64,000 bases of DNA from Humulus lupulus (taxonomy: Eukaryota > Streptophyta > Magnoliopsida > Rosales > Cannabaceae), in the NCBI RefSeq assembly GCF_963169125.1, contig NC_084801.1:117269061-117333060 (forward strand), given 5' to 3'. Made by a program: the position numbers and the translations under genes. The notes beneath the pieces were generated by a model. The model ran no database searches. It was not told the DNA's origin and worked only from the letters and a program-made list of their open reading frames with translations. This document shows positions 33,508 to 45,241 of the stretch, one piece after another; position 1 is the stretch's first letter; each line of letters starts with the position of its first letter.

Positions 33508-34890
33508 AATTGTAAAGGTGCTCATCATGACTGTGAACCCAGGCCCTCTTGAGCACTCCTAAGCCTCGAGAGCCCCTCCTGACCTTGGAACTTCACCCCT
33601 CTGTCACCCTTGAGAGCCCCTCCTTCCCACATCTCTGCCCTCCCCATGGGTAACTACTGCCCCTCCCATTTACGAGGTTCCCCACTGTCTCCAGCCTTCT
33701 CGGCCCCATTTCGAGACCCCCTCCCTTGTGGCCCCGCCTTCCCCCATGGGTCTCCGCTGCCCCGGGCCAAATCTGAGACCTTCCACGGTAATTTCATTAT
33801 TTTTTCCATTAATATATATAAATTTATAATTATATGCTTATTTTAGTGTTAGTAAATTGATTATAGAATTAGGATTATAAATAATTTTATTATATAGGAA
33901 TTATAAAGAAGATAAAATGTAGTTTAGTTTAAGTTTAAATATAATTTAATAATATTTTTAATTAGGTTAAATTAATTGAAAGTTTTTGTTATAATTTAAT
34001 ATCTTTTTGCAATATAATTATATAATACGTTTTAATTGTTAATTGTTGTTAGGTTTGATGCTTTTTGTTGTGGTGATCCCATTTGTGGAGAGCTCCGAGC
34101 CTTCGGCCCTCGCCACCTCCACAGAGGTGAGGTTAATTGTTTTTCATTTTTTTAAATTTAGTTAAGTTAATTTTAATAATTTGATTTAAATTATATAATA
34201 TTGAAATTGTGGTTAGTTTTGACCTCTTTTTTTTTTTTTTTTTGCAGTTGATAGGATTTGGTGGTGATCCTATTTGACAGCTAAGCATTTATCTTGGATG
34301 AGGTAATTCACTGGAACTTTAATAGTATATATATATGTATATTGAAAGATATAGTTATATTAAATTTAGTGGAATTTAGGATGAAAATTTAGTGAAGATA
34401 GGTTATGGGAATGTGTGCTGCGGTGATAAATGGTTGAAATTATGCATGTTGATTGATTGTTTGATAGTTGTGTATTATATGTTATGTATATGTACTTTTT
34501 GAAATTGGGAAATGTTGTATAAATAAGGGAAGTGCTGCCCAATTTTTTGTCAAGTTAATAACATTGATAGTTATGCAGGTTTGATATTGATTCATACTTA
34601 TGCATGTTGATTGGTTGTTAGATTTTCATGAATAATGTAATGTTTATATGTACTATGTGAATTTTGGATATGCTATAAAAATAGGGGAGATGCTGCCCAA
34701 TTATCTTTTAATATAGTAAATCTAGTCTTTGCGAAAATTTGAAATTTTTGGCTTGCTTGTTTTGTTTCTTAGAAAATTTACAATGGATAGAGATTGGTTT
34801 TTCTTTAGATAGACTATAAGTGAAATATAGGGAAGGTGTTGAGTATTCTTGCAGTTTTGTGCAATAAATTTAGAAATTTTGAATTTTGTT
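33508..34890. other. Probable interior of the outermost CACTA; no recognisable gene
   Basis: Starts with a 250-bp GC-rich, Pro-codon-rich tract (33535-33785), then AT-rich DNA with a pyrimidine tract and TTTGCAG acceptor-like site near 34247. Two imperfect direct repeats about 161 bp apart (from 34441 and 34602) share TATGCATGTTGATTG and GCTGCCCAATT. It resembles the leader and first intron of a transposase gene but no transposase motif follows. Confidence 0.4.
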
Positions 34891-34891
34891 C

Positions 34892-35651
34892 CATGTGCGT
34901 GTCATAAGTGTGGCAACGTTGTGAATATTAAGCTTATTATAGTGAAGGAAATAGAGAGATTAGACTTATAATAAACTGAAAGTATGAACACACAAGATTT
35001 TAAGTGGTTCAGTTGTTAAAATCCACATAGTCCACGAGTCACTCTCATTTTTGTTTAGGAACTCTTGGATAAATTATTTATGACAATTTCTGCAGAGTTT
35101 TAGCATACAAAATGTCAATCCTTTTTACAATCAATTCCCTTTATAATTATAGGGAATTGTGGTGGACAATATTGGGTAACCATACAATAAATGGTAACTT
35201 ATAGGTTTAGGTAACTTCCCAAATTATTGAATATACATAAATGCCCTAATTAAACCTATGGTTGTTATTTCGGGTATTGGATACATAACGATTTTAAACA
35301 TTTATTATGCATGAAGAATCTCAGAGTCTGTTGGGATTCTTCCTTATGCTCTTCATTGGACTTCCGCGAGCTAGATGTGCTATTCAATTGGATGTTATGG
35401 GAGAACAATGACCTATCCTAGATCATACCTAGAGCTTGATGAGGGCGATTTGGATGCCATATATCTCACTCTCTGTCACTGGCCTCTGAGGCGATCTGGA
35501 GGATCTTAAGCTATCCCAACCTTGGTGGCATAAACTCAAGCTATTTGATTTGGAGTAAAAGAAGTGTCTCCAGAGTCCAATATCCTTTATTTATTGCTTG
35601 CCAACTGTGCCCTGAGGAAGATAATCAAGCTCATATTTTTAGGGTACAACA
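34892..35651 (-). repeat. 3' LTR of element C
   Basis: On the minus strand it starts TGTTGTACCC at 35651. Homologous to the D LTR (44144-44862): shared GTGGTTCAGTTGTTAAAATCC and CACGAGTCA. The far edge near 34892 is diverged and approximate. Confidence 0.7.
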
Positions 35652-35665
35652 TTTGGCCCCCAAGT
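35652..35665 (-). promoter_or_regulatory. Polypurine tract of element C
   Basis: Minus strand ACTTGGGGGCCAAA abuts the LTR. Confidence 0.75.
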
Positions 35666-35912
35666 CCCTGCTTGTGTATGACGTCACTTCTGACACACAT
35701 AGTAGGGGCTTTTCTACTTCTGATGTTGGAAATTGTGCCCAACCACTCACTTGAGTATGGGACACGTGTCTACTTCTTATAAGCGTCTATTCAGGTTTTG
35801 AATACTATGAGAGTTGTCTTGTCAACCTTTTGTCATCATTTTGTTCATTTAATTCTGAATCTCAGATATAGAACTGCTTAAATTGAGTGGTTCATTTATG
35901 TCCCCAAATTTT

Positions 35913-35924
35913 ACGTATAAATAG
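35913..35924 (+). promoter_or_regulatory. Putative aORF promoter TATA box (element C)
   Basis: TTACGTATAAATAG, about 265 bp from the LTR and upstream of the aORF. The following 36,000-36,590 region is a CT-rich leader with a probable 5' UTR intron. Confidence 0.65.
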
Positions 35925-36597
35925 CAGAACAAAATCTGACCTTCACCACATTTGCATTCAAATTTTCCTTTCTTCTTTCGCTCCAAAAATTCTTAGAAAC
36001 CGTCTAACTTTCTTTCCTCTCAGAAATCCCTTCAACAATTTCCTCCCAGATTTTCTGCAATCTTCACCATTCCTTATCCTTTTACAACCCCGATCAAGAA
36101 CCAATCCATAAGTACACCTTTACACTTGTTTAAATTTCTTTTTACTCATTTTTTGACATGTTTATGAAATTTTCCAATGTGTTTTTGCCTTACTTTGGTT
36201 ATGTATAGGCTTTGTTTTGGTTTTATTAAGCCAAAACGAATTGGACTAGAAATGGTTAAGTTAAATGCACAAAAATAGGTAATTTTTTCTGAGTTTTTTT
36301 GGGTTTAGAGGTTCAATGTATGAGTGTTTAGCCTGAAAGGTGAAGGGTTTTAGGCTCAAATCCAGGTCGCTTAAGACCACTAGTTTGACATACGAATCTT
36401 AAGGTTCTAGTATTTTCCCGAGATTAGGGCACGTGACTTAGGGTTTGAAGTATGCTTTTAGCTCGTACAAACTTTAGATTGATCACTGAAGTCTTCGAAT
36501 CTTAGGTGATTGTTTCAGATGTTCTTAAAACTAGGTTACATCCCTAGATCGCCTCTAATGAGTAGTTTTGTGATCAGGCAAACTAAAAAAATTTATC

Positions 36598-37309
36598 ATG
36601 GCCCAACACAAGAAAAAGACCGTCCTAGGCTCCTCTTCGCAAAATAAAGATAATCAGGCCGCTGATACTCCTATTCCCCAATTCGGTCTGGTGGTCGAGA
36701 AGGAGGTCGATGTGAGACCTGGTAGTTTCTTCGAGGTCGAAAGGATTGTGTCTCATATAGTTTATCAGTCAAAGGTAGACAGAATAATGAGGAGTCATGG
36801 GATCGAGATGGACTTCAAATTTCGATCCTGACCTGCAATGGAGGGAGAGCAAAGTTGCACCCTGTTGGAGGAAGACTTCAGAGCTTGGAGTGATGAGCAC
36901 CAGAAGTCGGGTGCCTTCCACCTGTTGGATTCATACTTCACAAATTTTTTGAACTATGTGAAGCTCACCCCAATTCAGCTCCTGCAAAATTCCTATTGCC
37001 TCCTTGCAGGGCTAAAGTGTTTGTTCCTCAAGAATGAGTGGGAGGTCCCCACTCTGGAGGATATTTTATATTTGTTTTTGTCTGAAGGCTAATCTGGACA
37101 CTAAAACCAGAATTACCTCACCCGGTTCCCAAAATTTTCCAGCATCATCGACCATCCAAGCCACCCAGATGATTACAAGGACCAGTTCTTTATGTTGAAT
37201 GGGTTCCGGACATGCGAACATCGCTACCTCAACCGACCTCATAAATATCTTAGCTTTAAATCCTTATTTAAATTCCTTTTTTTAATTACTTATTTTTCGG
37301 GCATGATGA
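36598..37309 (+). pseudogene. Element C antisense ORF, N-terminal part
   Basis: ATG at 36598 (MAQHKKKTVLGSSS), acidic VVEKEVDVRPGSFFEVERIV, stop at about 36830, then EDFRAWSDEHQKSGAFHLLD and YFTNFLNYVKLTPIQLL, core LLAGLKCLFLKNEWEVP, a frame change near 37090, and QFFMLNGFRTCEHRYLNRPH at about 37187. It stops at the conserved intron position after NRP; the donor appears mutated (CTCATAAATA where D has CTCGTAAGTC). The rest was displaced by element E. Confidence 0.8.
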
Positions 37310-38327
37310 TGTGTCAAGGAATAGAATTATTAATGATCTTGGACCTGCTAGTTATTTCCACCGAAGGAAAGATGAACATAGCTTATAGCATGCTTTTTCT
37401 CACAAGCATGGCATGCATGCGCTAACATGTAAGGATAGTGTACATGTTCGCTTATATCAAGATATCATGTGCTAAAAGAGAAGTTCTTCTACCTCTGTTC
37501 GCATCAGGCAAGTTCTTCAACCCCCGTTCGCACAGGAGAGGTTCTTCTACCTCTTTTCAGACAAGAGAGGTTATTTTACCTTTGTTCGCACAAGTCAAGC
37601 CATCACACTCTAATAGGAGGATTTTGGTCATCCAATAACACACTCCTATTCCTATTCGTTCATTAGTGCCTGTAGGACGCTAACAGAGATGTCTGATCGT
37701 AGAGCCTTGACTAATTGCATTCATGTTCTCACTTAACACAAAGTATACTATCAAACGCTAATAGAAGGGGTTTAGTTGCTAGCCATATTCTTGAACTCCT
37801 ATTCGATAGGTGGTAATTCACTAACTGATACATGTGTCGTGTCTCTTTGTTATTTTACATCGGTTCGTTCAAGATAGACTGTCTACACTAACAGAATTAG
37901 CAAAGGAGTACAGAGTCATCATTTATCAAAATACAATTGTATTTACATTATTATAATGTTGTAATGTATTATTTACGGGCCATGCCCAATAGCTTATGCC
38001 CATGATTTATATGTTACCCTATACTCCTCACTATAAAAAAGAGGAGATGGGATAGGCCCTTACAAATCATAGTGATGAAACTCCATTCTTGTATAAACAA
38101 TCCTTATGTAATGTAAAAGAGAAGGAGGGTTGTAGAACAACCTACAATCTGAGTTCGCCAGAAACTATGATTCTTCAAGCTTAAGTATGAATAAAAGTTA
38201 CTAAGTGGACGTATGTCATATTTTTGGGGCCGAACCACTATAAAATATGGTGTTATTTATTTTATTATATCTCAGTTCTTGAATCCATGCTCTTATGTTC
38301 TTAAGTTGACGAAAAACCACATTAACG
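37310..38327 (+). repeat. Orphan 5' LTR of Tat-like element E
   Basis: The right edge is fixed by the family end TTGACGAAAAACCACATTAAC followed by the primer-binding block; the terminal CA is changed to CG. TATA-like CACTATAAAAAAGAGG near 38030. The left edge is approximate (TGTGTCAAGG). Contains a 29-bp minisatellite at 37482-37597. No matching 3' LTR in the window. Confidence 0.7.
37482..37597. repeat. Four 28-29 bp tandem repeats inside the E LTR
   Basis: Units begin near 37482, 37511, 37539 and 37568 with (A)GTTCTTCTACCTCTGTTCGC and variants. Confidence 0.85.
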
Positions 38328-38345
38328 GTTTGGTCCTTTCATTGA
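38328..38345 (+). promoter_or_regulatory. Primer-binding region of element E
   Basis: GTTTGGTCCTTTCATTGA; matches element B (2345) at 17 of 18 bases. Confidence 0.6.
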
Positions 38346-40185
38346 CAGAGCAGATTCAAGAGAGAGAGATTCAATCTGACGAATTTTATTATAAAGACTG
38401 ATGAAACCCCCAGCGCCGTCAAGGGCTAGATTAGTTTACTTGTTCATTTGTACCTAAGACATCTACCGTGCAATTGCAAATCATAAAAAAACACCATATT
38501 CGACCAACAAAAATCATGAATCTATGTGGAAAATCATTTCAATTATTTGCATTAAAATTAGGGCACAATGCTGAAATTAAAAATCCAGTGATTTTGAGTT
38601 ACAAGGTGGAGCAATCACGGTGACTCAAGGAAAGGTCCACCTATGGCGGCAGCTCAGTCAAGCTATAAAAGGGTGATAAATAAGCTATCTACCCTAATTG
38701 CATAAATACATTTATGGAATAAATGGGTACCAAAACTAAGCTTATACACCTCGTAAGAGTTGCCTCTTCGCTCGCTTATGCATAGAAAACGCGAAGAGAA
38801 ACTATGCTAAGACGGTGGAGCTCATAATGAGAAAAATTGTTTGCATATCTCTCTTAAATGCAGCCTATTCGTTTAGGCATGCATTCATGAAACTTGTTTG
38901 TCGTAGATACATACAAAGGACGAATAAGAACCAAAGTGAAGAAAATTAGCAAAATGCGGCTTGTTTTAACATTATTTCAAATCCTCACCCCAAAGAGGAA
39001 ACCTGTTTGCTCATCTATGGACACATAGTATGAACAAGAATCGTGTTCATCCATCTTCAAAGGAAAAATACGAGCATAATAAAAGAACTCATGCAATTAT
39101 GAGCTAACTTATATGAGTTGTCAAGGACATCAACTCGCAAGCTTCATGACACCTCAGCTCAAATTTAAGCTCCCATAGCAAAGAAAATATGTTCGTTTAT
39201 GTGTAGTCAGATTGAACGAAGCTTCAAACAACGAAAAAGAACTAGTTCACCCACATGTCCTAAAAGGACCAAAAAGGATCAAGATTTCATTGGAAGGATT
39301 AAATTGAGCATAAAAAAAACAAGGGATTTTATGGAACAAACAACTTGAACCCCGAGCTGGCCCATATGTGTCATTCGAGTTAACTACCACTCCATGCGGG
39401 TAATCCGAGCAGTATCGGGTATTCATACATGATTTGGTCAGAACTCTCGATAGGAATAATGAGGTGTCTCTAATATCTATACTTGAGCAGGTCATCACTC
39501 TACACAAGTCATTCGAGCCATATCCGGTACACATAGCCGAGTAGATTTCCCCACTATAAAAATTCTTTGAGCCATATCTGGTATCCATACCCAAGCTGGT
39601 TACCACTGTAGATGAGAATCACGAGTCTATAGTACCCATACCCGCATTGATTGCCATTCTATGATAGTCATCTGAGCTATAAACAAGAATTCATCTCCGA
39701 GCTCATCCATAGTGTACATTCAAATTGAAATCAAAGTTCTTCGTCAAGCTACTTTTTAAGTAAACCAAAGGAGATCATATTCGATCATTATAGACTATGC
39801 TAAATGAATAGGAAAGGAAGAGTATCCTTGAACCATTTCGAGGTCACCACAAAAAACTCTTCGCTCAGGCAAGGGGTGATCCAGACTAAGCAAAGATGGT
39901 TGGACCAAACTCTTATGAACACAGCTCGAAAGATTTGCCAGCGTGTTTCCCCTTTGAATGAAACGTGTCCCCCCATGCTTCACACATGTGGTGAACAAGA
40001 CATAATGAAGACATTCCGAGGAAAATCCTTTAATCTTTGTTTATGCAATTTCGAGCTAATCTATGCACATTATCGAGATAACTCCCGAATTGAGTTGATC
40101 ATGTCATCTCCGAACTGACTTGTTTTCGACATCCGAGCAAATATTGAAGAACTATGATATGATGGAAAAGCAAGGTCGTTCAAGC
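38346..40185. other. Unassigned repetitive DNA downstream of the E LTR
   Basis: No gag or pol frame found. AT-moderate DNA with recurrent TTCGTTC/TTTGTTCG words, and a diverged minisatellite (39352-39710). Could be the untranslated leader of element E or an unrelated older repeat. Confidence 0.4.
39352..39710. repeat. Diverged minisatellite of roughly 50-55 bp units
   Basis: Recurring pattern GAGCCATATCCGGTACACAT, GAGCCATATCTGGTATCCAT, GAGTCTATAGTACCCATACC, each followed by GAG/CAAGCTGGTTACCACT-like sequence. At least four decayed units, irregular spacing. Confidence 0.6.
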
Positions 40186-40974
40186 TAGAGCTATAAATGT
40201 GGGCCGGTCCACATTTTCGTGCCTCCGATAAATTCGGGCCGGGCCGGGCCTGGCCCATATTCAATTCGTGTCGGGCCGGGCCGACCCATTTTTGAAAGAG
40301 TAGGCCCAGCACAGCCCATGGGCCCGGCCCATGTCGTGCCGTGCTCGTGCCGTGTCAGGCCGGCCCACTTTCCTTATTCGGGCCCAAATTTGGGCCCACT
40401 TTATTTTTTCAAAAAAATGTGAGGATGGAGAATTGAACCCTCCACCTCCTCTTTAACCATCAATGGACTTACCACCAAACCAAATACATTTCTTTGTTTA
40501 AATTATAATTTTAGATATTTTTATATACTTTTTAACAATATTTTACACAAAATTATATCAAAGATAATTATTAGAATTTTAATACCTACTAATAAATGCT
40601 AAAAAATGTAAGTAACAAATCTTAAAATAAATTAATATAATTATAAAAATATAAACATTGAGAAAAATAATACTTCTATTATCATTTTAATTTATTAATA
40701 ATTGACAAATAAAAATTTCTTATGACTATTAATGTCAAAATATCAGGTTTTTTATCGTGTCGTGCTTTCGGGCTAGTTTGTTCGTGCTTTCGTGTCGTGC
40801 CTTTGGGCTTGTCGTGCCGTGCCGTGCTCAGGCCCATGTTGTGTCGTGCTGTGCCGTGCCAATTTTCAATTTGTGTCGTGCCTGGCCCAGGCCCATATTT
40901 TTTCGTGCCGTGCCGTGCTCGTGCCTCCCGGGCTCGTGCCGTGCTCAAAAGCCCGGCCCGTATTTAGAGCTCTA
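40186..40974. mobile_element. Non-autonomous hAT-type element, GC-rich
   Basis: Terminal inverted repeats TAGAGCTATAAATGTGGGCC (left) and TAGAGCTCTAAATACGGGCC (right, read inward). 8-bp target duplication GTTCAAGC (40178-40185) and GTTCACGC (40975-40982), one mismatch. Subterminal blocks of GGGCCGGGCC and CGTGCCGTGCTCGTGCC repeats flank an AT-rich core. The apparent open frames in the GC-rich parts are compositional. No transposase. Confidence 0.88.
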
Positions 40975-40982
40975 GTTCACGC

Positions 40983-41442
40983 TTATGCTGGCACATGGAA
41001 TGAAAAAAAGTCAAATGAAGAATCAAAAGAGCATGTTTGTTTATAGTGCATTCCTATGCCGCCTTGTAAAAAATTGAATAGAACACTAACTATTCTCACA
41101 CAAGTAGATTGGAACACATTTTCACATGTTCGCACATCTACATAAAGAAAGAAAGGAGAATGAATTTCAAGGCTCCCCTTAGAGTCATGACCACACAAAC
41201 CAAACTATGTATATCATAAATGAATAGACAAATGGAAGTAAGAAGAAAGCTTGTTTGTCCAACAATGTACATAGAGAATGAATAGAAATGAAGAATAAAC
41301 CTTTTCGCTTGTGGCGTAAAGACATACTCTGCTTGACAACCACAAAAAGAGGTTTGTTCGTTAGTGTGCCTTAACAAGGAACAAATAGAACCAATTCAAC
41401 TCTACTCATTTACCTTTGCAAAATCCATGCTAACAAACTAAT
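40983..41442. other. Unassigned DNA between the hAT element and the Tekay-like LTR
   Basis: No convincing coding or element signature; wording similar to 38700-39240 (TTTGTTCG, AATGAATAGA), so probably the same older repeat split by the hAT insertion. Confidence 0.4.
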
Positions 41443-43201
41443 TGTAATTCCTTGGATATCCAAGACCATTACACTGTGTATTTTAAATAGTGCAAGACTT
41501 GCTAATCAAGTCTTTTGGACATAAACGATTTACTAAGATCAATTAACAGATTAGGGTTAAAAGATTTTTATCGTAGAATAGCTGTTTTTCATTAAAATGT
41601 AAGAGTTTGTACAGGGATCCCAAAAAGGTGTTTTCAAGGCAATTACAACCCTCAAATAAATACAACTGAAGCCATCCTAAGTGACAAAATACAATTTGGC
41701 TCTAGTCCCTGTCAATCCCTCGGTCGTGGCGGTCGAGAAGCTATTGATGTACTCACCGCCCCTAAAGCTCTCAAACTCATAGTTGGTCTAGCTTTCCCTC
41801 TCCCTTACCTGCACCACATAGCACCCGTGAGCCAAAGATCAACAAGAAAACTTAATTCAACAAACATAAATAAAACATAGTTTATGCACAGTAAAACTTT
41901 GATCAACAAGTTCAATCAACAGCAGGATATAAGCAATAAGCTTAATAGTAATACTCAGTTCAACAAACACATAGACCAATCACATCAATCAATACGATTA
42001 GTTAAGTACAAGTAGCACTTCTATTTATTGTATAATTTTCAGGCCCGAAACCCTTAGACCGAGTCCTCTGGTCTTACAACGACCCTGACACGCTTAGGCC
42101 GGGCTACGTTCCGCATGCTTGCTATCAGCCCCCAGGACCCCTAGGTCGGCCTTCAAAATAGATATAATCATAAATATGCATTGCACATCGAGTAATCAAA
42201 GGAAACCTATATAAGCGTGCCTATCCAGAGATTCTTAGATACATATATATTCACAACCATAACATACTCATTAATAGGGGTCTAAGCCCCATTCACAACA
42301 CGAGTACAGTTTTCTTACCTCGAGTCCTAAGTTAAAGGTGTGAGACGGTCCCGAGCACGATCCTCAATCCCAAGCCTTAACGGTAACCCTAGTCAGACAA
42401 CGATAATGGATAACCATTAAAACCTAAACCAGTTAAATGCTTTAGGATAACGTACTAGCCTCTGGGACTTTGACTCCTATTAAACTGGGTAGTAGGAACT
42501 TTCCTGAGCCCTTAAATTTGGGTTCTTGAGCTTAAAACCTTGTTCAAGCCCGTAATCCCTATTTAAGACGCGGCCCAGCCCCTAAGGGCCGTGGCGCACT
42601 ACAAGTCAGAGAGCCTTGGGCTCTCTTTAGGGGGACACGGGCCGTGATGCGTGGACGATTTCAGAGGCTCCCAAGCCTCCTGGTTCATACGGGTCGTAGA
42701 GCGTAAAGAACAAGGTCATGGCTCGAGCCCAAAAACCCATAAATTCCCAACGTTTAAGATCCAAAAATCCTTAGAATTTCCTACCAAAAATATCCCTTTT
42801 TCCCAAAATCAAACCCCCAATAGGTTCATTGCAACAAATAAAAAATTTAAAACCTATAAATTGTCTCAAAACTACCTAAAATCTCAACAATAGACCCTAA
42901 GTTCATAACTCAAGAAAACCTCGGACTACAACAAAAGAACTATAAAAAATCAGAAAACAATCCTTACCTAAACTGAAATTTTGACCCTGAGCTAACTCCA
43001 ATTGTGCTCCTAGCTGGATTTATAAATTTTCAGCCCCAAACATCAAAGAATTGGTGCCCTTTTCTTCAATCTTCCAAGCTATCACCAAGAGAGAGAGATA
43101 GAGATAGGAAACGTGGGAGAGGGCCGAGAGAGAATACTGAGAGATGTTCTGGTTAGTTCTTGAAGTGTTTCTAAGTGTATCCCCTAACATAAAGACCAAA
43201 A
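41443..43201 (-). repeat. Tekay-like Ty3/gypsy LTR fragment, minus strand
   Basis: Starts TGTAATTCC; the next 100 bp (CATTACACTGTGTA; GATTAGGGTTAAAA) are the inverted equivalent of the end of the F LTR (53010-53145). Further landmarks in inverted order: GTGAGCCAAAGATCAA, TTTTCTTACCTCGAGTC and the GA microsatellite near 43087. It stops at 43201 where another LTR begins, so its 5' part is missing. No internal domain. Confidence 0.7.
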
Positions 43202-44143
43202 TGTTGGGAAAACTTATACAGGAGCTTATTTATGTTGAAGTAAATCTTATATTAAACAAATTAATATCACAAAACCTAAAACATGTTTCTAAAATTGAAT
43301 TCAAATAGAAATAATGGTAAGAACACTTACATGACACGCAGTGGAATGAATGAGTCCATCCTTCAGTTTCTCTAACCCTTTGTCGTAGAGTAATACCAAG
43401 AAACTGAACCGTTCTTCATTTTTCTTTTACAACCTTCCAAAGTATCCTTAGAATCACCTAGACTAGAGTGGGTAATTCTCAACACATGAGATAGATATAG
43501 GGAGAAGTAGAGAAAAGAATATCGAGGCTTAACAAAGGACTTATGTTTGTAGAGAGAATCTAAAACCTACTAGAACTTCTGATCTTCTCATAAACTTATG
43601 TTTGTCATCTGTTTTCAACTCTCACTAACCATTCTTTTTATAGGCTCAATCAAGTTACTTATTTAATTAAAAAATAAATAAAAGAATAGCCAATAAACAA
43701 CCCTAGGTCAAAATTATCATGGGCTTTAGGCCCATGAAATTTCCCATTTAATTATAAGCTTATTGGATTTAAATCAAGGCTTGTATTATAATTTGAATAT
43801 TGATTTAAACTTATTTATTAATTTAGATACTAATTTATCTTAATTAATAAATCTGCCCTAATTTCTCTTTTCTTCTTTAAATTGTATAACTCTGTGAAAC
43901 TTTCCAAAATTGACCTGGTCAACTTTGATAATTCTAATTGATAATTAAATCAATTAATTAAGACTATCTAGATGATTTTACCCACGGTACAGTGAGGGTC
44001 ATGGGCCTATGAAATCAAGCTCCAATAAGTTATCATAAATCTAACAAATAAATTTACTAACTTATTAATTCCTTGTGAGTCCACTAAAAACTTGGAATTT
44101 CACTCTTAAATTCATAGAACGCTCTTATAAGCAATATAGATAT
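43202..44143 (-). repeat. Probable Ty1/copia-type LTR, interrupted by element D
   Basis: Begins TGTTGGGAAAACTTATACAG. A TATA box CTATAAAAAG is seen on the minus strand near 43640, so transcription would run toward lower coordinates. The other end is cut at 44143 by the D LTR. No internal domain adjoins it on the left, so it is a 3' LTR or solo LTR. The superfamily assignment rests on remembered LTR style only. Confidence 0.5.
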
Positions 44144-44862
44144 TGTTGACGCGGTTTTTCGCCAACAGTGTATAAGAAATAATAAGGGCATATTAGTGCT
44201 TGATGGTAAACCGTAATGAAAATAACAAGAATTCGCTAAAAAACACATAACTTTTACGTGGTTCAGTAGTTAAAATCCACCTAGTCTACGAGTCAATATT
44301 ATTGCTGTTTCTCTCTCTATTTTGGCAGAGTTTCAGTATTACATAATAATCATCTTCCTTTCCTGTTCAATATTCCCAGTATTTATTGGGGAATTCCATG
44401 AACAGGTTTGGGTAACTGCGTGAGTCAATCACGTAATTACATAATGTATATATTTAACACAAATCATTCCCATTTATGTTGGGATATGAGTTGACAACAT
44501 AATAAATATGTTCCTGCTACCGCAAATAATAAATATGATAGCCTGGTCATGAATAAGCGGATAAACAAATCCCGAATCTTTGCGGATCCTTTAGGATGCA
44601 TTATATCTGAATCCCCATGAGCTATATATCTGTCACGAGCTTGTGCTCTGACAGCTATCTGACCCCAAGCTAGCGCTTTGACATCTATCTTATTCATAGT
44701 TCGTGGTAAAGTCAGGATGCCCAATACTAGGTCTAACCATTATGAATCGCGAGCTGTCCACATGAATAAAAATCAGATATCCTACTTGGTTATTTTTCCA
44801 TGTATTTATCTGCCAACTGTACTCGAGCTGAGTGAATGAACTCGTGCTAAAATTAGGGTACA
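44144..44862 (-). repeat. 3' LTR of element D
   Basis: Plus strand TGTTGACGCGGTTTTTCGCC ... TAGGGTACA, 719 bp. Its end is the inverted counterpart of the B LTR end (GGCGAAGAACCACGTCAACA). Homologous to the C LTR. Confidence 0.85.
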
Positions 44863-44876
44863 TTTGTCCCCTAAGC
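44863..44876 (-). promoter_or_regulatory. Polypurine tract of element D
   Basis: Minus strand GCTTAGGGGACAAA abutting the LTR. Confidence 0.75.
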
Positions 44877-45126
44877 TCCTGCCCGTGTTTGATGTCTTCA
44901 TTTTCTGACATACACAGTAGGGGCTTTTAGACTTCTGTCATATAAAACAATGCCTGCCTACTACTTGAGTACTGGACATGTGGTCTACTACAATCGGCGT
45001 CTGTTCGGGTTTCGAGGACTGAAATAATTGTGTTGTCAACTTTTTCCCACCATATGGTCCATTTAATTTTGGCCCTTGGATCTCAAGCTACCTCAATTGG
45101 ATGGCCCAAGTTAATTTCCGTAGTTT

Positions 45127-45138
45127 ACGTATAAGTAG
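45127..45138 (+). promoter_or_regulatory. Putative aORF promoter TATA box (element D)
   Basis: TTACGTATAAGTAG, about 268 bp from the LTR; same motif and spacing as in C (265) and B (262). A CT-rich leader follows. Confidence 0.65.
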
Positions 45139-45241
45139 GGTGATCAGACTTCAAATCTCACCACCTTTGCATTCAAAAAATTTCCATTTTTCAACTCTCA
45201 AACTTCCCTCCTCTTTCTCAGAATCCCTAAAACTATTCATC

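Larger units (their letters stand above)
34892..37309 (-). mobile_element. Tat-lineage element C, minus strand, 3' end only
   Basis: Minus-strand element represented by its 3' LTR (about 34892-35651), PPT, aORF promoter and the first part of the aORF (plus-strand reading). It is cut at about 37310 by the LTR of element E; no pol remains visible downstream. It is the closest relative of element D: the stretches after both LTRs align over several hundred bases. Confidence 0.75.

Noticed and set aside
33610..33846. 78-codon Pro-rich frame
   Set aside because: Low-complexity GC-rich tract followed by AT-rich DNA; no similarity I recognise, likely leader sequence.
36838..37092. Independent 84-codon gene
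   Set aside because: It is a block of the element C aORF, aligned with the B and D copies.
40219..41046. Open frames rich in Arg, Ala, Cys and Val on both strands
   Set aside because: They arise from GC-rich subterminal repeats of the hAT element; no conserved domain and frames overlap on both strands.
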